The position numbers and the translations under genes were made by a program. A stretch of 64,000 bases of DNA, taken from NCBI RefSeq assembly GCF_042453785.1, contig NC_091671.1, positions 38,517,001 through 38,581,000 on the forward strand, in the 5' to 3' direction. This DNA comes from Malus domestica (lineage: Eukaryota; Streptophyta; Magnoliopsida; Rosales; Rosaceae). The notes below the pieces were generated by a model, which did not search any database, was not told the origin of the DNA, and saw only the letters and a program-made list of their open reading frames with translations. This document shows positions 34,227 through 46,164 of the stretch, piece after piece; position 1 is the stretch's first letter, and each line of letters opens with the position of its first letter.

Positions 34227-34372
34227 TAAATGATATTCTATTTTACTTGCAAGTGAAAAGTTTTAAATATTGTTAAAAGTGAATTTAAATAACATTATTA
34301 TTAATTCATTATGAAACTTAATGTACTGCTTTACTTTTTATTGTAAATAATATCATTTATTTAAAAAAAAAA
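34227..34372 (+). mobile_element. SINE-like retroposon, copy 3 (degenerate)
   Basis: Has ATGATATTCTATTTTACTTG at its start and GTAAATAATATCATTTATT plus an A-run at its end, like 24735. The middle is diverged and the box-B-like motif is lost. Confidence 0.5.
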
Positions 34373-34645
34373 GGATCCCTGACCATTAGGACAATTAATT
34401 AAAAATCCTAACCGTATATTACCAAAAATGATCTAGGAAAATCAAAGATCCATCTCACTCGGAGATCTTGTAGTTTTGCATCATATTTTGTCTCTGACTT
34501 TCCATATTTTTCAATGAATATCTGCTTCAAATATGTTATAATTTGACCTTTTTATTTTGAAAATATGTAAAAACTAGTAATTTATATTGTCAAGAAAAAC
34601 TACTCACCACATATATCGATCCGGAAAAAAAAAACACTTCTGCCA

Positions 34646-37612
34646 CACTACTAGAAAATCTAATTTTGCCGACGAATTTTGAGCCAACAAAACTTATTTT
34701 GTCGGCAAAAAAGTTTTTACCCGACAATTTTTTTGGTTTGTTGGCTAAATACGAGCACCAAGGTTAAGGTTTTGGTAAGAACTTCTCCCGACGACTTAAG
34801 GTTATGGCCAACAAATATTTTGTCGGCGAAGATATTGTTAGCCGACAAACTTAATTTTTATTGGGTAAGAATTTGGTGGGAGTTTTCCCGCCTTCTTGAA
34901 AATGATATTTTTTTTAAGTCGCGCGTTTTCTTTAATTAAGTGGGCAACAAAAAAATTATTTTGCCGTTTAGAATTTTTTTTGAACAATTGCCGGTTAGAA
35001 TTAAAAGTGGTAATCTTCAAATTCCTAAACCTAATTAATTAAAAAATTAGCGCCGGGCTTCTCCCTCGTTTCTCACATATCTGTTGCTGCCTCGTCTCTC
35101 TCGCTCTGTCGTCTTCCGTTCGTGGACTCGAATCTGCGCTCCTATTCTACAAAGTCTTCGATGCCACCTCCTACTCCAACTCTGAAATTACCTTGCAGTC
35201 ATCACCCTCTAGGCTCTAGATTGGTTTCTCATCCCGATCATCTGGTTAAACACGAAAACCCCAAATCTCCACAAATACCGAATTGTTTCTCTCGCAGCCC
35301 ACTCCTTTAGCCTCGATCTGCTCCGGCTTTCTCTCCTTCGGCCCGTCTATTCAATTCCCAATCACAAACCCGCAACGCGCCAAAGGTATAGCGGTTTAGT
35401 TATTTTCTTTTTATTTAATATAATTTTTAATTAACTAGATGCCATTTTGTGTGATATTGGTTTGATATTGATTTCCAATCCATTTACATTTTGGAGGTGC
35501 CTTGAATGATTTCTTGTTTTGTGTTTGGTTCTTGTAATGGTTTAATTTGGGTATGTTTGAAAGATTTTTATGGTGCAGGGTCAATGCTTGGTTCTTGTAA
35601 TTTGTCAAAAGTACCTGTTGAAGGGAATTGAATAGGTTGTCAAACAAGGTTAGAAAATGGCTTCATATTTTTTATTTGCTCGGGTTTGTTAACTGTGATG
35701 TTAACGGTACTTTTCATTTGGTGATATGTGTGTTTTCTGAAGGGAGTTAGAGCAAAGAAACCTTCCCAAGTTGTCCAAGAAGCAAGTCTTTTTGGCACCT
35801 TGCTTCACATTCAGCAGGTGACCATGTAAATATTACTATGCTAGTATCATTTGGTTATGAACAGTGCAGTGGTTTAAATTTATTGTATGTTGCATTTTAG
35901 GATCTTGTCCTGAAGTGCAATTGGACTTGGATTCAATGTCAACACAGAAAATGCGAGACTTGTACATGGAGTTCTTGTGCTGAAAACAGTTGTTGTATGG
36001 CATCAGTCATCTCTTAATCTTAATTATGTTACATTGACACTACATGTTTTATTGAACTAATCCTCTTTGTTAGATTTTTCATGTTTGTGTAAACTCTAAT
36101 AAAGCTTTGTAGTTTGTGGTTTAATCAGATGTTTGATATACCTCGATTGGATGAAAATAACTGAGTGCTTTAGTCAGCTATTACATAAGAGGCTAAAGGA
36201 GAACCTCTCCGTACTTGAGGGCTGCTAATTAATCCGAGATTTGAACTGCTACTAATTATTATTGTGTAACTTATTGTACCTCCTTTCATTCATTTTGATT
36301 TGCATCTTATTAAGGGACTAAAGAAAACCTCTTGATTGGCAGGTGGTTTGAAATGTTCATTACAAGGTTGGATGAACCATTGTCCTGGCCTCTAAGAATC
36401 TATGTATGATAAATGTCCGATGCTTAATCAAACTCACTATATGCTTGATACTAATATGATGTTAAGTTTTCATTTTTTATTGTACTACTGTGGTGTTGTT
36501 GCAGCTCTGCCCCATTTTCTACTATGGTGCTATATCGTCCAAGGTTTAAGGTTGCAATTGATGCTCTTCAGTAAGCCACCTCTTGCATGATGACAAATGC
36601 TCACATTTCTGATATTAGCATTAAACGAGAAATATATAATTGCACTCGTAATATAATCTTTTTAAATGTTTGAGTTTGCATATGTGGGGTTATTGAACTT
36701 TTGAAGGTAATTTGATCTAAAGCTAGGAATGCTCATTTTCTTGTGTTGTGGAAATAAAGACTCTAATTTTAGAAGTTAGACTCTGAGAAGCTTCTAGTAT
36801 ATTTTTTACGATCTCTATCATTATATCAATCTAGAGGAATGATATTTAGCACATTTGAGAGCTTCTAATCATTATTTCAATCTAACCGTTTACGAAAACT
36901 ATGACTACCTCAACAGAATCATGGCTAGTCGATGCAGGGAGTTCAAGTTTGAGTTACATGAGAGTTTGGGTCGCCTGAGGAGCCATTAGCCAATCCTACT
37001 GCAGAGATGGACGAGAGACCAGGACAAGGGGAGCTTTTGTATGAACAGTTCAGTCCATGACTTTTGATATTTTTTATTTGGTTCATGTGTAACATTCCTT
37101 CAATTGTTTTATGATTTCACTAACGATACTTTTGTATTAGACTCTAGATGTACATTCAACATTTATCAATCAGTAAAATATTATTTCTTAACAATTGTCT
37201 ATTGTATTTTGATATGCATATGTAAGAGCTGAGCATCAAAGCATTTTTTTTTATAAATGAAATGTCTTCTTGACAAAACCAATTTGTCGGCAAAGAGAAG
37301 GTTGTGCCGACGAAATATTCATGGCGACAAACACATTTTGTAGGCTAAAAAGTATTATTCGTCGGCTAAAAAGGCCTATACCGATGAATTATTTGTCGGA
37401 AAAGATGGAAATGCCGACAAATAAGATTTTGACGGGAAAAGTTGAATCTTAGCCGATGAAGTACCAAAATTCGTCGGCAAAACTCTTAGGCGACATGCTT
37501 TTCGTGACAAAATTGCCGACAAATTTTTTCCTCGGGAAAGACACTTTGCCTACAAATTTTGACTTTTGCCAACAAACTACTTTTGTCGGTAAAGTCAAAT
37601 TTTCTAGTAGTG
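34646..37612. mobile_element. Non-autonomous CACTA (En/Spm) transposon, 2,967 bp
   Basis: The termini are CACTACTAGAAAATC on the left and TTTTCTAGTAGTG on the right, the CACTA signature, flanked by the 3-bp duplication CCA at 34643-34645 and 37613-37615. Both ends carry many subterminal repeats of GTCGGCAAA and its complement, in mixed orientation (about 34670-34860 and 37270-37600). Such arrays bind the CACTA transposase. No transposase reading frame is visible inside. The interior has a CT-rich leader-like segment (about 35040-35120) and short exon-like pieces near 35740-36000. These may be remnants of element genes or captured host sequence; I do not recognise them. Confidence 0.92.
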
Positions 37613-37640
37613 CCACTGGTTATAAAGACATATTATCATT

Positions 37641-37790
37641 GTCAACGAGGGTTGGCTCAGTTGGTAAAGTTCATGTCTTGTGTGTCGCTTTTATTAAAGT
37701 TTGAGTCGTCTTTGTTAGTGCACGATTTATAAATTCTTACGAAAATCAATATTTGTGACAGTTGGCAGTTAGGTGTCATGGGTAATTTTT
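37641..37790 (+). mobile_element. tRNA-like SINE fragment
   Basis: TGGCTCAGTTGG at about 37653-37664 resembles the tRNA internal promoter A box, and AGTTTGAGTC at about 37698-37707 resembles the B box, at suitable spacing. It starts about 30 bp after the CACTA element. The 3' end is not clear. Confidence 0.55.
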
Positions 37791-39495
37791 TCGGCTTAAA
37801 GTTATGGATATAGCATGACGTTGATAGTGAGAGTAACCCATCTTCTTCTAAACTTATAAATAAGAAAATATATTATTGTATCCCATCACATTCACACATG
37901 TATCCACTCCACTTTTCTTTCACTTTTAATCATGCATGGTTAAAATTAACAAAAAAAATTGTGGTAGGATCTCCTTTTTACTGATCAAAGTTATTGGTTT
38001 CATATCAATGCTTATTATTTAAAAGTGTTTGTTTCCTCTTTTAGTAAAGCAGATTCTAGACTTTATATATTTTAATTAATATGGACACTTTATCATCTTA
38101 ACAATATAATACTAAGTATATTTGATTAAATTATTAATTTGGGTCATTGGCTCTTCATAACTCATTACCTATTTATGTATTTTCAATGGAGGTCTCCACT
38201 TAATATGTATTATATTTCATTTAAGAGAGTAGAGTAAGACTATATACGGATTAGTGGCACCACTTTTTTACACAATCTTTTACATATGTTTTTTGGGGGG
38301 TTGGGGGGCAACTCTGTCATGTAATGAAGAAAATGAACGAATGCGATTCTACAAAAAAACCCAACCCTTAATTCAATAGTCATATGGTTTCAGATTTCGG
38401 AGATTTTTGTAGAAATTATCTATGAAGTAAGACCACCTAAAAGATAAACGGTTTGAATCGTTGAAATATACTACGAAGTAGTCACCACAAAAACATATGG
38501 TCTGTCTCCAAGGGTTTGGTTTGCAAATTGAAATCAATTTGATTAATATCATCCTTGCTCAAAAGGAAGAAAGAGGTTGAACTTAAAGAATATTAATATC
38601 ATCCTTGCTCAAAAGGAAGAAAGAGATTTAACTTAAAGTGGTTTGGTGGGCAATTTTATTCATTACATGCTTTGATCAATTACTCTTATAGCACATATGT
38701 TTAAGACCTAAGATACCATGAAAGGGTGTAAGTTTTTCTACTTTTTAGTGATGAAACCATTTGATTAAGACCCAAGTTATGCTCCTATTGAGAATCATAT
38801 CCATTTCCATCAGACCAAGCATTGAGAGCCACCTTTAATTTTTCATCTCCAAACTATTTAATTAGGTAAAATGCTTGGCTAATTATATTCTTTCAGCTTA
38901 TGATTAAGCTTGGGAAGAACAACTTGTAGTTCTAGCCAGTTCCATCAAGAACATGCCTACATATTTAATCAAGTTGTTAATAATATATTGCAGCAACTTT
39001 ACAGAAACATCGAATTCGACATATTTCGTTCATAAACCCCTTTCTATATTCATCATAAGTCTTAAACTGTAAGGATTAAAATTTATTGGAAAATAATAAA
39101 AAAAAGCTAATTTACAATACTTGTGAGACAAGGAATTCTAACGTTTGACTCTCCTAGAATAAACTTAAATTAACATATGTCTTGAGATGGTCATCGTTGA
39201 TCATTTGATATTGCGTGGGTCTAACGGATTTATAATAAAGTTACATTTTTATTCTCTCACGTGCAAAACACATGTCAATTTTAACGGTTTTTTTGATAAA
39301 TTATGTAAGATATTTACTTTACCACTACAATCGACTTTCATCACTTTAAATCTGAAGTCAATTTTATAGTTATTTCAAGAGGATGCATGGCATCATGCAT
39401 GATATTGTCAATTGTTCTTAATTTTCTTCTTTCATTTTTCGTTTGGTGTGAAAATAATTTGATTAAATATAAACACGTAAAGTTTGTCTAAAATG
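37791..39495. other. Intergenic DNA with a 50-bp tandem duplication
   Basis: ATTAATATCATCCTTGCTC followed by AAAAGGAAGAAAGAG occurs twice, at about 38542 and 38592. No gene is recognised. Confidence 0.5.
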
Positions 39496-39672
39496 GGACT
39501 ATGATTCTCTCTCCTCATCTTTTTATCTCCTTTTATCTCCTTATCTCACATTCTCTATTTTGTCTTTCTCTTTCTATAAAAAATTAATATAAGATGTTGA
39601 CGTTGCTTAACCGTAACCATTCAAATAGGAGTGGAGGAAAAAAAAAAAAAAAGAGAGATAATCCTACTCCCT
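39496..39672. mobile_element. Foldback MITE, family D copy 2
   Basis: Inverted arms with GATTCTCTCTCCTC on the left and GAGAGATAATCCTACTCC on the right. The inner motif GTTGACGTTGCTTAACCG matches the GTTGATGTGGTTTAACCG of 24988-25187. Confidence 0.6.
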
Positions 39673-40749
39673 AAAAGGAGAAACAACTTAAATAGTATAA
39701 GAATACTGTGCGGTTGCGGTATATATTTGTTATGAAAATCCTCAAAACGACATTATTTTCAGCTTAACGATACAAAATCATTAAGTCTTGAAACCAAACC
39801 AGAATATTTTTAAAACCCTAGGATCAGCTGATCTCTCTGATTATACCAGACCAAATCACAAACCGCCCATACATCCATGCGATCCAGATCCCATGCACAC
39901 GTGTGTATCTCTCTCTTTCGAACCCTGGGAGCTAATACCACGTAGATTGCGATAAGATCTTGTCTGCTTTGTTTTTACATACCAGATGTACGTAGGATTT
40001 TCCATCGTCTTTTGTCCTCTACTTTAGACACAATATCACGACGAAGCAGTCTCTGTCCATGTCCTTACGTTTATAGCTTCTTGGCTCCATCCTTTTTTAG
40101 CCTTAAGTACGTATTTCTATATTTGCATATGCATGATTCAAGGAGAACGGCGCCATGAGTTCAACTCACGGCTTTTGCAGTGATATAAATATATTTTTAG
40201 GCCGAATTCCATTGTTTACTATGCTTCATTAGCATTCTAAGATTTCAGGATATTTTCGATATTTTTTAGCCAAAGTGACGTGCAGCCTTCAATTTAATTA
40301 CTTTCGAGGGGAAAATTCAGGAGTCGTCACTGGATGCATGGAAGACATACTGTAAGGTCTGTAGTACGTATACTGTCAATCCACAAACCAATGATCGAAT
40401 CAAGTGGAACTGGTCGGTGGTGGGAGATCTGAAAACATGTTACATGAGGTAATTCATATTTATTTTTTACCACTTGACATACAAATTAGCTAGGCTTGTC
40501 ATCCAAAAATCCAAAAGAAGTCATAGATCGGTATGGCCCTATGGGGCACATTGCATACTTTTCTGTGGATGTTGGAATCTCTCACTGCAAGCCCCAACTA
40601 AAATCCACAAGAAACTTTCGTGACTGATTAATAGTGAGCCTTTTGTTTCCTTGTGACAATATTATTGTTTAGTATATTACCAAGTATTCTATATTTTTAG
40701 AATATTTTACGTCATATCTTTAATAATGGGGTATAGTAATCTTTTGCAC
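39673..40749. other. Intergenic DNA without a recognised gene
   Basis: No coding region or known small-RNA precursor was recognised in this 1.1 kb. Confidence 0.35.
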
Positions 40750-41060
40750 AATTTGTTAACCTGACATGAAACGATACGAAAATAACAAGTTTCGAGTCAA
40801 CCCATTAAAGTCAGCTCGTTATAGGGGTCTCGTTAAGAACTCATTAACGATTTGTATCGTTATCACGTCACACGTTAGAAACCCGTTAAGATAACTGATA
40901 TGACATGTAAACTAGTCGACCCGTTTGCCAAGTCTATACATTAGGCATGACAATTTCTTAAAGACCTATTAATCCGACACAAAACGACGCGACCCATTAG
41001 TGAGTTAGCTCGTTATCGTGTCACCTGGTAAGAATCCGTTAAGAAAACGGATTTCACACT
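40750..41060. repeat. Interspersed repeat, family E copy 1
   Basis: Rich in short related words such as CCCGTTAA, CTCGTTA and GACACAAAACGA, in two loosely repeated halves. A related copy lies at 58690-59040. The class is not determined. Confidence 0.5.
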
Positions 41061-41279
41061 ACAAATAAACTTCCCAATTTTATAATAGAAAACTAGATTT
41101 CAATACCTAAATAAGATGAAGTTTAGAAAAATGTCTTATACAAGATTAAAATTGATTTTAGTCCCTAGACTCTATTTAATGTCAGCATATTTATGCACTG
41201 TCTCTCTTTTTTATTTGTAATTTAATGGTGTTCATAAATTAAATTTTATGAAAATATTATAAATTTTAATTCTCATTAT

Positions 41280-41645
41280 GGTGAGTATCTTATATAAGAA
41301 AACATTTTGTAAGATTTTTTGGTACACTTATGTTTTTGCATTTATTTTATGTGCCACTAATTTCATTACAATATATTTGGGTACGAACATTTCAGCACAC
41401 TAGATTAGTATAATATGTTTAGGTACAAACATTTCGGTACACTAGTTTAGTATAATATATTTAGGTACCGACATTTCAGTACATTAGTTTAGTATCATAT
41501 GGTTAGGTATGAAATTTTTGGTACAATTATGTTTTTGCATATTTTCTTATGTGCCACTATTTCACTAAAATATATTTAGGTATGCACATTTCGGTATACT
41601 AATTTAGTAAAATATATTATAATACAGATGTTTAGGTACACTAAT
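41280..41645. repeat. GGTAC-containing tandem array
   Basis: Units of about 57 bp repeat TTTAGGTAC, ACATTTCGGTACAC and TAGTTTAGTATAATATAT. A longer segment (TTATGTTTTTGCAT, TTATGTGCCACTA) also recurs at about 41326 and 41529, so the array itself was partly duplicated. Non-coding. Confidence 0.75.
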
Positions 41646-42919
41646 TATAGAATGTTAAATAAAATTAATGAATTAAATGTGTATAATAATAAATTTAAAA
41701 TTTAATGTAATGACATTAAATAAGGTATCTATTAAATATTAAAACAAAAAAATAATATAAATTTGAATTAAGTGCACATTAAGGTATTAAAATCAATATC
41801 CAATCTAACCACCATATTTTTATTAAATTTTAATCTTCTTGAAGGATTAAAGTTCAAAACCCCCATTTTATAAACTAAGTTTATGATTTAGAATTAATTG
41901 GTTGTTCAAGAGATTACACACACAAGACAGAAAATTACAAGACCCTTTGCTGATAAAATGGTGAAAACCCCACGTTTAATTTGCATGAATCATATTACAA
42001 TCTTGAGGGGATGAAAATCGAGGCATGTGGTGTGCTGAATCCCACGTTAATTAATTTGGATCTCGGTTTGTTTGGGTTGTGACGAGAACACGAGTGGTAC
42101 ATTACGTATTTTTATGTAGGTAGTGAGAAATTTTTTTTTTAAGTTATTAATTATACATATCCTACTATTTATATAGTAACAAGTGGTGTACCATATCGTA
42201 TACTGATCATACTGAAAAATCTTTCGAGTTTGTGGCTTCATGCTTTTATTCTAAGGAAGACATTTGGCACTAATGCGGGTGGTGCATGGCTGACCATCAA
42301 ACTCATACCATGTGAGTTCCAAATTCCAATAACGTATACTAATTCATTTTCTACTCCACTCTTTAACGATCAATGTTGCAAGAAACAAACCAAATCATAA
42401 ATTTCTAACTGCCGATTAATATTGTTAAAACTTTTCGTGCTTTTTGTATTTTTTTTTAGTACATCTATATTTTTATATTAAAGGAAGAAAAAATTCAACT
42501 AAACCACATAGCAGACAGTCTAATTTAGTATCGAATTTGAAAACTTTTCGTGTTTGTTGAACAACGATAAAATGACTAAACAATTTCGTATTTAATTAAT
42601 TTTTTACAGACATATTCTTTAAATTAAAATCATCAATGAAAACAAAGGGTAAGAATCATCGTTCGTAAAATTGTTTTAGTTAAGTAAAACTCCGCATAAA
42701 ATTGTTGTTTAACTTTCAACTTAATTTAGTCAAACAAGTCCTCCCTGGTCACACTCACGCCAATGCAATTGGCATTTAATTCAATCAAAACCATTGACCG
42801 TGAACTCATTACCTGTAGACTGTGTAGGGACGTACGTGTACGAGTCCCGTGAAGCATATTGCTGGCAAGCTCACTCCCCGAAAGATCTTATTTGGATCTC
42901 GTGGACATATTTTATTAGC
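41646..42919. other. AT-rich intergenic DNA
   Basis: No gene recognised. Confidence 0.35.
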
Positions 42920-43064
42920 GGTTTAATGATATTTATCTTTAGCGGTAAGAAAGAGGTTTTAAATTTGATTTTCGTCAAAAACGAATTTGAACCACATTAT
43001 TTTTAACCAATTATGAGACTTAGCTCATCATTCCACCTGTTAATGTATATAATATCGCTTGTTA
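42920..43064 (+). mobile_element. SINE-like retroposon, copy 4
   Basis: Contains AATGATATTTATCTTTAGCGG, GAGGTTTTAAATTTGATTTTCG (box-B-like region), CGAATTTGAACCACATTATT and a GTATATAATATCGCTTGTT end, matching 15527 and 24735. Confidence 0.65.
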
Positions 43065-43349
43065 AATAACAGGTTAGATTTTATTAAACTTAATCAGAAC
43101 CTAATTAAGGTTTAGTTTCAGTTAAGTGATTTAAATTAGCTCAGTTAACATAAGATTGATGGGAACTACAAGTGCAGGGCACAGCTAGCATGTAGTACTA
43201 GATTCCATTGTACTGGCCAACTGAGCCTACCTGGCCCCTACAATTAAGTACACATATGTACTCACGTGGAAAACTTGTCACCAAATTAATAACATTCGCA
43301 TGGCACGAGAGATTTTTATAAAACGGATTTATCACTACCGTGATATAGA

Positions 43350-43516
43350 TAGGGATGATGATTTTCTACCTTCTTAATTTTTCTACTCTTTCATCATTTT
43401 CTATTTGAACGGTCATGGTTAAGTTACATCAACATCTGATATTTTATAAAGAGAGACTCTCACATAGAGAGAGACTTACATGGAGATGAGAATAGGAGGG
43501 TAGATAAACCTCCTCC
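43350..43516. mobile_element. Foldback MITE, family D copy 3
   Basis: Inverted arms with TTTTCTACCTTC and GGAGGGTAGATAAA. The inner GGTTAAGTTACATCAACAT matches the GGTTAAGCTACGTCAACAT of 24988-25187. Confidence 0.6.
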
Positions 43517-45431
43517 CATAGAGAGAGACTTACACATAATTTTATATTAGGGTATTTTTAACAAATTAGGCCTAACTAATCTGGTTTCTGAGAGTACCAA
43601 TAATAGTCATATCGTCAAGTTATCAAAAAAAAAACTATGTATTCATCTGTTTTGATATGAACGGTCACTCTATGAAAATTTCTATATGATCTAGTATTAA
43701 CTACTAAGGTCGCGTATATCATTCTATACTAAACAATATTTGAGAAGAGAAACAAACTCGAAACTTTGTGTAGTTAGATGAATTATCTTAATAAACTAAT
43801 TAACAATTTCAATATAATTAAAATATGTATTTAAACATTAACAAATTTATAACACTAAGTAATTATGTGATGATAAAATTAAAAAATCCCATTTGTACAT
43901 ATGGATTCAATTAAAATTTTACTATTATTCGTGGACAAAACACCTGTCCTAGCCCGTGTTGTGTAGATGAAGAAGGAGATTGACTTGTTTGTCATTTAGG
44001 TGTTGGTGAATGGAAAAGGACAAAACTCTCGAGTTTTGTGCAACCAGTTAAAAACTATATATGTGCGTGTATAGGACATAAATCTACTCCGGATTTCAAT
44101 GTCTGAAACTCAAGAACCAGATGATCTGAATTATTAATTAAATTCGACGGTCTCTATTAATTCAGGTAATCTGATCTTTAAGCTGTTCGGAGAGGAACCA
44201 AATTTGACGATCTCCGTTAACTAAAAAATCAGGCAATCTGAACTATTTAAATTGAATTCGACGATCTCTATTAACTTATTTCGCTGGCTCACTTCACATA
44301 AAATAAAAAATCCGACTTTTCTTTCAACAAATCAATAGCTCGAATTTCCTAATCCTTAGGTTGTTCGGAGAGGAACCAAATTCCCGTGTATATACATATT
44401 TATATATGTAGGAATGGCTGGCTCTATGGCTTAGCTGTGAGCGAGGGAATCTGAAGGGAGAGTTGAAAGGTCGAGATGGAAGTCGTGTTTTAGATGATGT
44501 GATGTGTTGTATTGGGAACTACATGGGAAGCATCCACTCTTTTGTTTACTTGTTTACGAAGCACCGCCGACACTCACTCCACTATAGCCTTCAACTGCCA
44601 GTCCACTATGAGTGTACTCTTAGTATAATATATCAACTTGCACTGCACGCTTTGTTTTTTATATGTCAACGACCCCTAATTTGTATGTTCTTTGATCGTC
44701 AATAGTAGATGATCGTTTGATCTAGTCACATACAAACACACATTCTTTTATATATGAGAATTATTGAATGAAAAAGTATGGAAACGGCAGCATAGAAGTG
44801 TTCTCAAACATCTCTATTACAGTAGGCAGCTGCCCCTACTCAACTCCTTCTGCAATAGAAAAATTGCTCTATCTAAAAATATAAGTTACCCTCTCACGTT
44901 TTGTGGTTTTTCTACCCTCTCACCCTTCTTAGCCACTTAACTTTTTTCATTAGCTAATGGTTTACAATTTTAGTGTTCTAAACACTAGTTGTCCAAAATC
45001 ATGTTGTTGGACAATAAAATTTATAACATTATATCGAATTTTCAATTTAATTTCATTATTCAAAGTTGCTCTCTCACATTATAAAAAAAATGTTTCTGGC
45101 TACTTTCATGACTATGTTTATATCTTCTCACCACGCTAATAATTTTCACATGACATAAATAACGCATCAACAGGTTGTCAATAATGTTGATATTCTCCAT
45201 TATTTACCAACAATGCTAGTGCCATCAACAAGAACATCGCTCCACTAGTTATCAGTGTCAATTAAAAACTCCCGAAAAGGTAGATTCATTAAGGGTTTAC
45301 TCAATAACCATTTCATTTATCATTTCACATTATTATTTTATCTTAGAAATAAATGGAAAACTATATTAGAGAAATGATGATATAGAAGAGTAGATGAATG
45401 ATGGCGTGAAATGTATATATAATAAAAACTA
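43517..45431. other. Intergenic DNA with short degenerate repeats
   Basis: Between 44100 and 44370 the motif AATTCGACG(A/G)TCTC recurs about three times, and GTTCGGAGAGGAACCAAAT occurs twice (about 44184 and 44362). An 80-codon ORF at 44463-44705 has no family features. Confidence 0.45.
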
Positions 45432-45619
45432 AGAGTTCGTTTAGATATGCTTTTAAAATGATTGAAAGCGCTTTTGGTGAAAATATTTTTAAACCAATCC
45501 TTAGTAAAAATGCAAGTAAATCCTGAAAAAACACTTAAATTGCTTCCTGGAAGAAGCATATAACTGATGTTTTTTTACAGAAAACACTTAAGTGCTAAAA
45601 GCACATCCAAACGAGTTCT
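45432..45619. mobile_element. MITE family C copy 5 (best preserved)
   Basis: This 188-bp element has terminal inverted repeats: AGAGTTCGTTTAGATATGC on the left, and AGAACTCGTTTGGATGTGC when the right end is reverse-complemented. The interior has GAAAGCGCTTTTGGTG and CTTCCTGGAAGAAGCA. Confidence 0.85.
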
Positions 45620-45982
45620 AAAATTATTATAAAATTGTTTTTACTTTCAAAATTTTAATTTTAATTTGATTTATTAATTTTTGTTTCTTACTCTCCCTCT
45701 CACCACTATTTTTTATCAATCACTTTTGCATATATAAAACACAAAAATTGAAAAATTAAAATTGCAAAATGGTTACCAAATCTATCAAAAGTGGCCCTAA
45801 GAATGAGGGCCCAGCACTTATCTAAATACAACCAACAACCAAATACAAAGCCCAGCCCACCGTTTCTCAATAGGCCCAAGTCATGCCCTTTTTTACCGAA
45901 GCCCATTAAGAAAAATAAACAAGATTTTTAAAACACCAGGCCCAAATTAGTAAAGTCCATATCAAACCGAAAACAAATTTAC

Positions 45983-45990
45983 TTTGGCGG
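45983..45990 (+). promoter_or_regulatory. E2F-type binding site in the Armadillo-BTB promoter
   Basis: TTTGGCGG fits the E2F consensus TTTSSCGS. It lies about 180 bp upstream of the ATG at 46165 and about 70 bp upstream of the TATA box. A weaker TTAGGCGGGA lies at about 46026-46035. Cell-cycle control is an inference from the motif. Confidence 0.45.
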
Positions 45991-46056
45991 GAGCCAAAAT
46001 TTGTATTAATCCTCTCAAATTTATTTAGGCGGGAGCTCAAAAATTTAACGGCGTGA

Positions 46057-46063
46057 TATAAAA
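46057..46063 (+). promoter_or_regulatory. Probable TATA box of the Armadillo-BTB gene
   Basis: TATAAAA lies 102 bp upstream of the start codon, a typical spacing for a short 5' leader. Confidence 0.6.
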
Positions 46064-46164
46064 GCTCGTCCGACCAGATTTACTTCTGAAATTCCCATCA
46101 ACCGCACTTTTATTCCCAAACTACCCCCGACCCCTCTCTAAATTTACCATTTCTCCCACACTCC

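Noticed and set aside
39890-40600. Possible microRNA precursor in a conserved-looking gap
   Set aside because: I compared remembered conserved plant microRNA sequences by eye and found no match or clear hairpin.
41280-41645. Possible CRISPR-like array
   Set aside because: Units are contiguous, AT-rich and diverged, in plant nuclear DNA, with no unique spacers or cas genes.
44463-44705. 80-codon plus-strand frame
   Set aside because: No recognised features; expected by chance in a 64-kb window.
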